Positions 63,182 through 64,000 of a stretch of DNA of 64,000 nucleotides are shown piece after piece; positions within the stretch are counted from its first letter, which is position 1; every line of letters starts with the position of its first letter. The stretch comes from Sinorhizobium arboris LMG 14919. Its GTDB lineage: Bacteria; Pseudomonadota; Alphaproteobacteria; Rhizobiales; Rhizobiaceae. The notes below the pieces were generated by a model. That model was not told where the DNA came from, ran no database searches, and saw only the letters and a list, made by a program, of their open reading frames with translations. Both the position numbers and the translations under genes were made by a program. The stretch spans positions 1,263,570 to 1,327,569 of the forward strand of contig NZ_ATYB01000014.1 in the NCBI RefSeq assembly GCF_000427465.1, read 5' to 3'.

Positions 63182-64000
63182 ATGGCTCGAAATGGATTGA
63201 AGCAGGGCGTTCTGGCTGCGGTTGCCGGAATGCTCGTGGCCTCGGCTGCACAGGCGGGAGGGCTTGAGCGCAGCGGCTATAATATCGATCTCTTGTTCGA
63301 TCCGTCGGACTATGCGGCCGAAGCGACAGCGACATATGTCAATCCGCAGCGCAAACTTAAGAACGTCGAGGATACGGATCGCGCAAACACCAACCCCGCT
63401 GCTCCGACTTTTGGCGGCGGCGATTTGAACTACCGTCCTAATTCCGCGGATGACACGGAAAGTTATTGGGCGCCCCGTATCGGCGTAAAGGCTGCTTTGG
63501 GTGACAGTATTGACTGTATGGCGGACTACTCGCAGCCTTGGGGCGCCCACACTAATCCCGGCAAAAACTGGGCCGGCGCGAACAACAATATCGAAACCAA
63601 GGTTGAGAGCGACAACTACGCGGCGACGTGCTCTTACAAATGGGAAGCGGGCCCCGGGGTCGTACGCATCATTGGCGGCGTGTTCTATCAGGAAGTGAGC
63701 GGCTTTAAAGAGCGCCTTGTTCAGGACTTTGGTCCAACCTCTCCCCTGGGCGTTGGGAGGCTCGAGCTTGAAGACAGCGGTTGGGGTTGGCGCGCGGGTG
63801 TAGCCTACGAAATTCCCGAGTATGCGATGCGGGCGAGCCTTGTTTACAACAGCGCCGTCGATCTCGACAATCTTTCTGGGTTCATCGATCTGCGTGGCCT
63901 TGGGCTAACAAAATACGATGTGCACGGCTCAGCATCCATGCCGGATTCGCTTGAACTGAAGGTTCAATCCGGTATTGCTCCCGGCTGGCTCGCATTTGGC
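63182..64000 (+). CDS. OmpP1/FadL family outer membrane transport protein (3' end outside window)
   Basis: 273 codons of a longer gene that runs off the right edge. The signal peptide (MARNGLKQGVLAAVAGMLVA and following, cleavage after AQA) leads into GGLERSGYNIDLLFDPSDYAAEATATYVNPQRKL, the typical start of alphaproteobacterial FadL-like barrels that take up long-chain fatty acids or other hydrophobic compounds. Several alternating beta-strand stretches follow (YWAPRIGVKAALGDSIDCMADYS, GWGWRAGVAYEIPEYAMRASLVYNS). The usual length is over 400 residues. Start ATG 63182, with AGGGGAGG about 10 nt upstream. Substrate unknown. Confidence 0.88.
   Translation, partial: MARNGLKQGVLAAVAGMLVASAAQAGGLERSGYNIDLLFDPSDYAAEATATYVNPQRKLKNVEDTDRANTNPAAPTFGGGDLNYRPNSADDTESYWAPRIGVKAALGDSIDCMADYSQPWGAHTNPGKNWAGANNNIETKVESDNYAATCSYKWEAGPGVVRIIGGVFYQEVSGFKERLVQDFGPTSPLGVGRLELEDSGWGWRAGVAYEIPEYAMRASLVYNSAVDLDNLSGFIDLRGLGLTKYDVHGSASMPDSLELKVQSGIAPGWLAFG

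Noticed and set aside
1..64000. tRNA, rRNA, CRISPR array or prophage
   Set aside because: No cloverleaf with a TTCGA arm and acceptor stem, no rRNA segments, no regularly spaced direct repeats and no phage structural genes were seen on reading through; a tRNA scan was not possible.

Overview
The window looks like core chromosome of a fast-growing rhizobium, most likely Sinorhizobium/Ensifer. Three things point there: the high GC content; the gene order aapJQMP, rpsB-tsf-pyrH-frr-uppS-cdsA-rseP-bamA-lpxD-fabZ-lpxA-lpxI-lpxB, gltA, exbBD, pcm-tolC-popZ-valS, which as far as I recall matches the S. meliloti chromosome; and family-specific proteins (EipB/DUF1849, PopZ, the Aap transporter, a phasin beside ClpSA). 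Nearly all of it is housekeeping. I saw no tRNA, rRNA, CRISPR array or prophage.

Layout. 1-4.8 kb: 3' end of trkA, a D-amino-acid aminotransferase, hfq-hflX, then mazG and a zinc deaminase on the minus strand. 5.0-10.0 kb: sulfite/nitrite reduction block cysG-DUF2849-cysI-DUF934 and fpr. 10.3-14.6 kb: general amino-acid ABC transporter aapJQMP on the minus strand, divergent from metC. 16-24 kb: an FAD monooxygenase and a zinc-finger protein (minus), then an alpha/beta hydrolase, cysE, DUF3126, phasin and clpS-clpA. 24-29 kb: azlCD, a minus-strand run RidA-GDPD-GNAT-HIT, and eipB. 29.2-35.3 kb is the accessory part: a frameshift-broken small gene, then a ROK regulator, a sulfonate/sulfate-ester type ABC transporter and a cytoplasmic sulfatase in one operon behind a palindromic operator. 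35.4-48.8 kb: translation, nucleotide, isoprenoid, phospholipid, outer-membrane assembly and lipid A genes. 49-50.2 kb: an IS4-type insertion sequence sitting in REP-like repeats. 50.5-64 kb: gltA, comEC, exbB-exbD, pcm, tolC, popZ, valS and a FadL-type porin cut by the window end.

How the genes work together. CysG makes siroheme for the CysI-type reductase, whose electrons may come from Fpr/ferredoxin, and CysE and MetC carry the sulfur into cysteine and methionine. UppS, CdsA, BamA, LpxD, FabZ, LpxA, LpxI and LpxB form an envelope-building block. The ROK-ABC-sulfatase operon would import and desulfate an unknown sulfate ester.

Most notable observations: (1) the ROK-ABC-sulfatase operon with a perfect 9-bp inverted repeat over its predicted -10; (2) a single-base frameshift in rseP just after its HEMGH zinc motif; (3) a second single-base frameshift in a small gene, also at a five-G tract; (4) an IS whose inverted repeats run without a break into flanking REP-like arms; (5) palindromic repeats at four of the six convergent gene junctions, two of them copies of the same element; (6) paired TGC-N3-GCA boxes, resembling PhaR sites, in front of the phasin gene, with related boxes before clpS.
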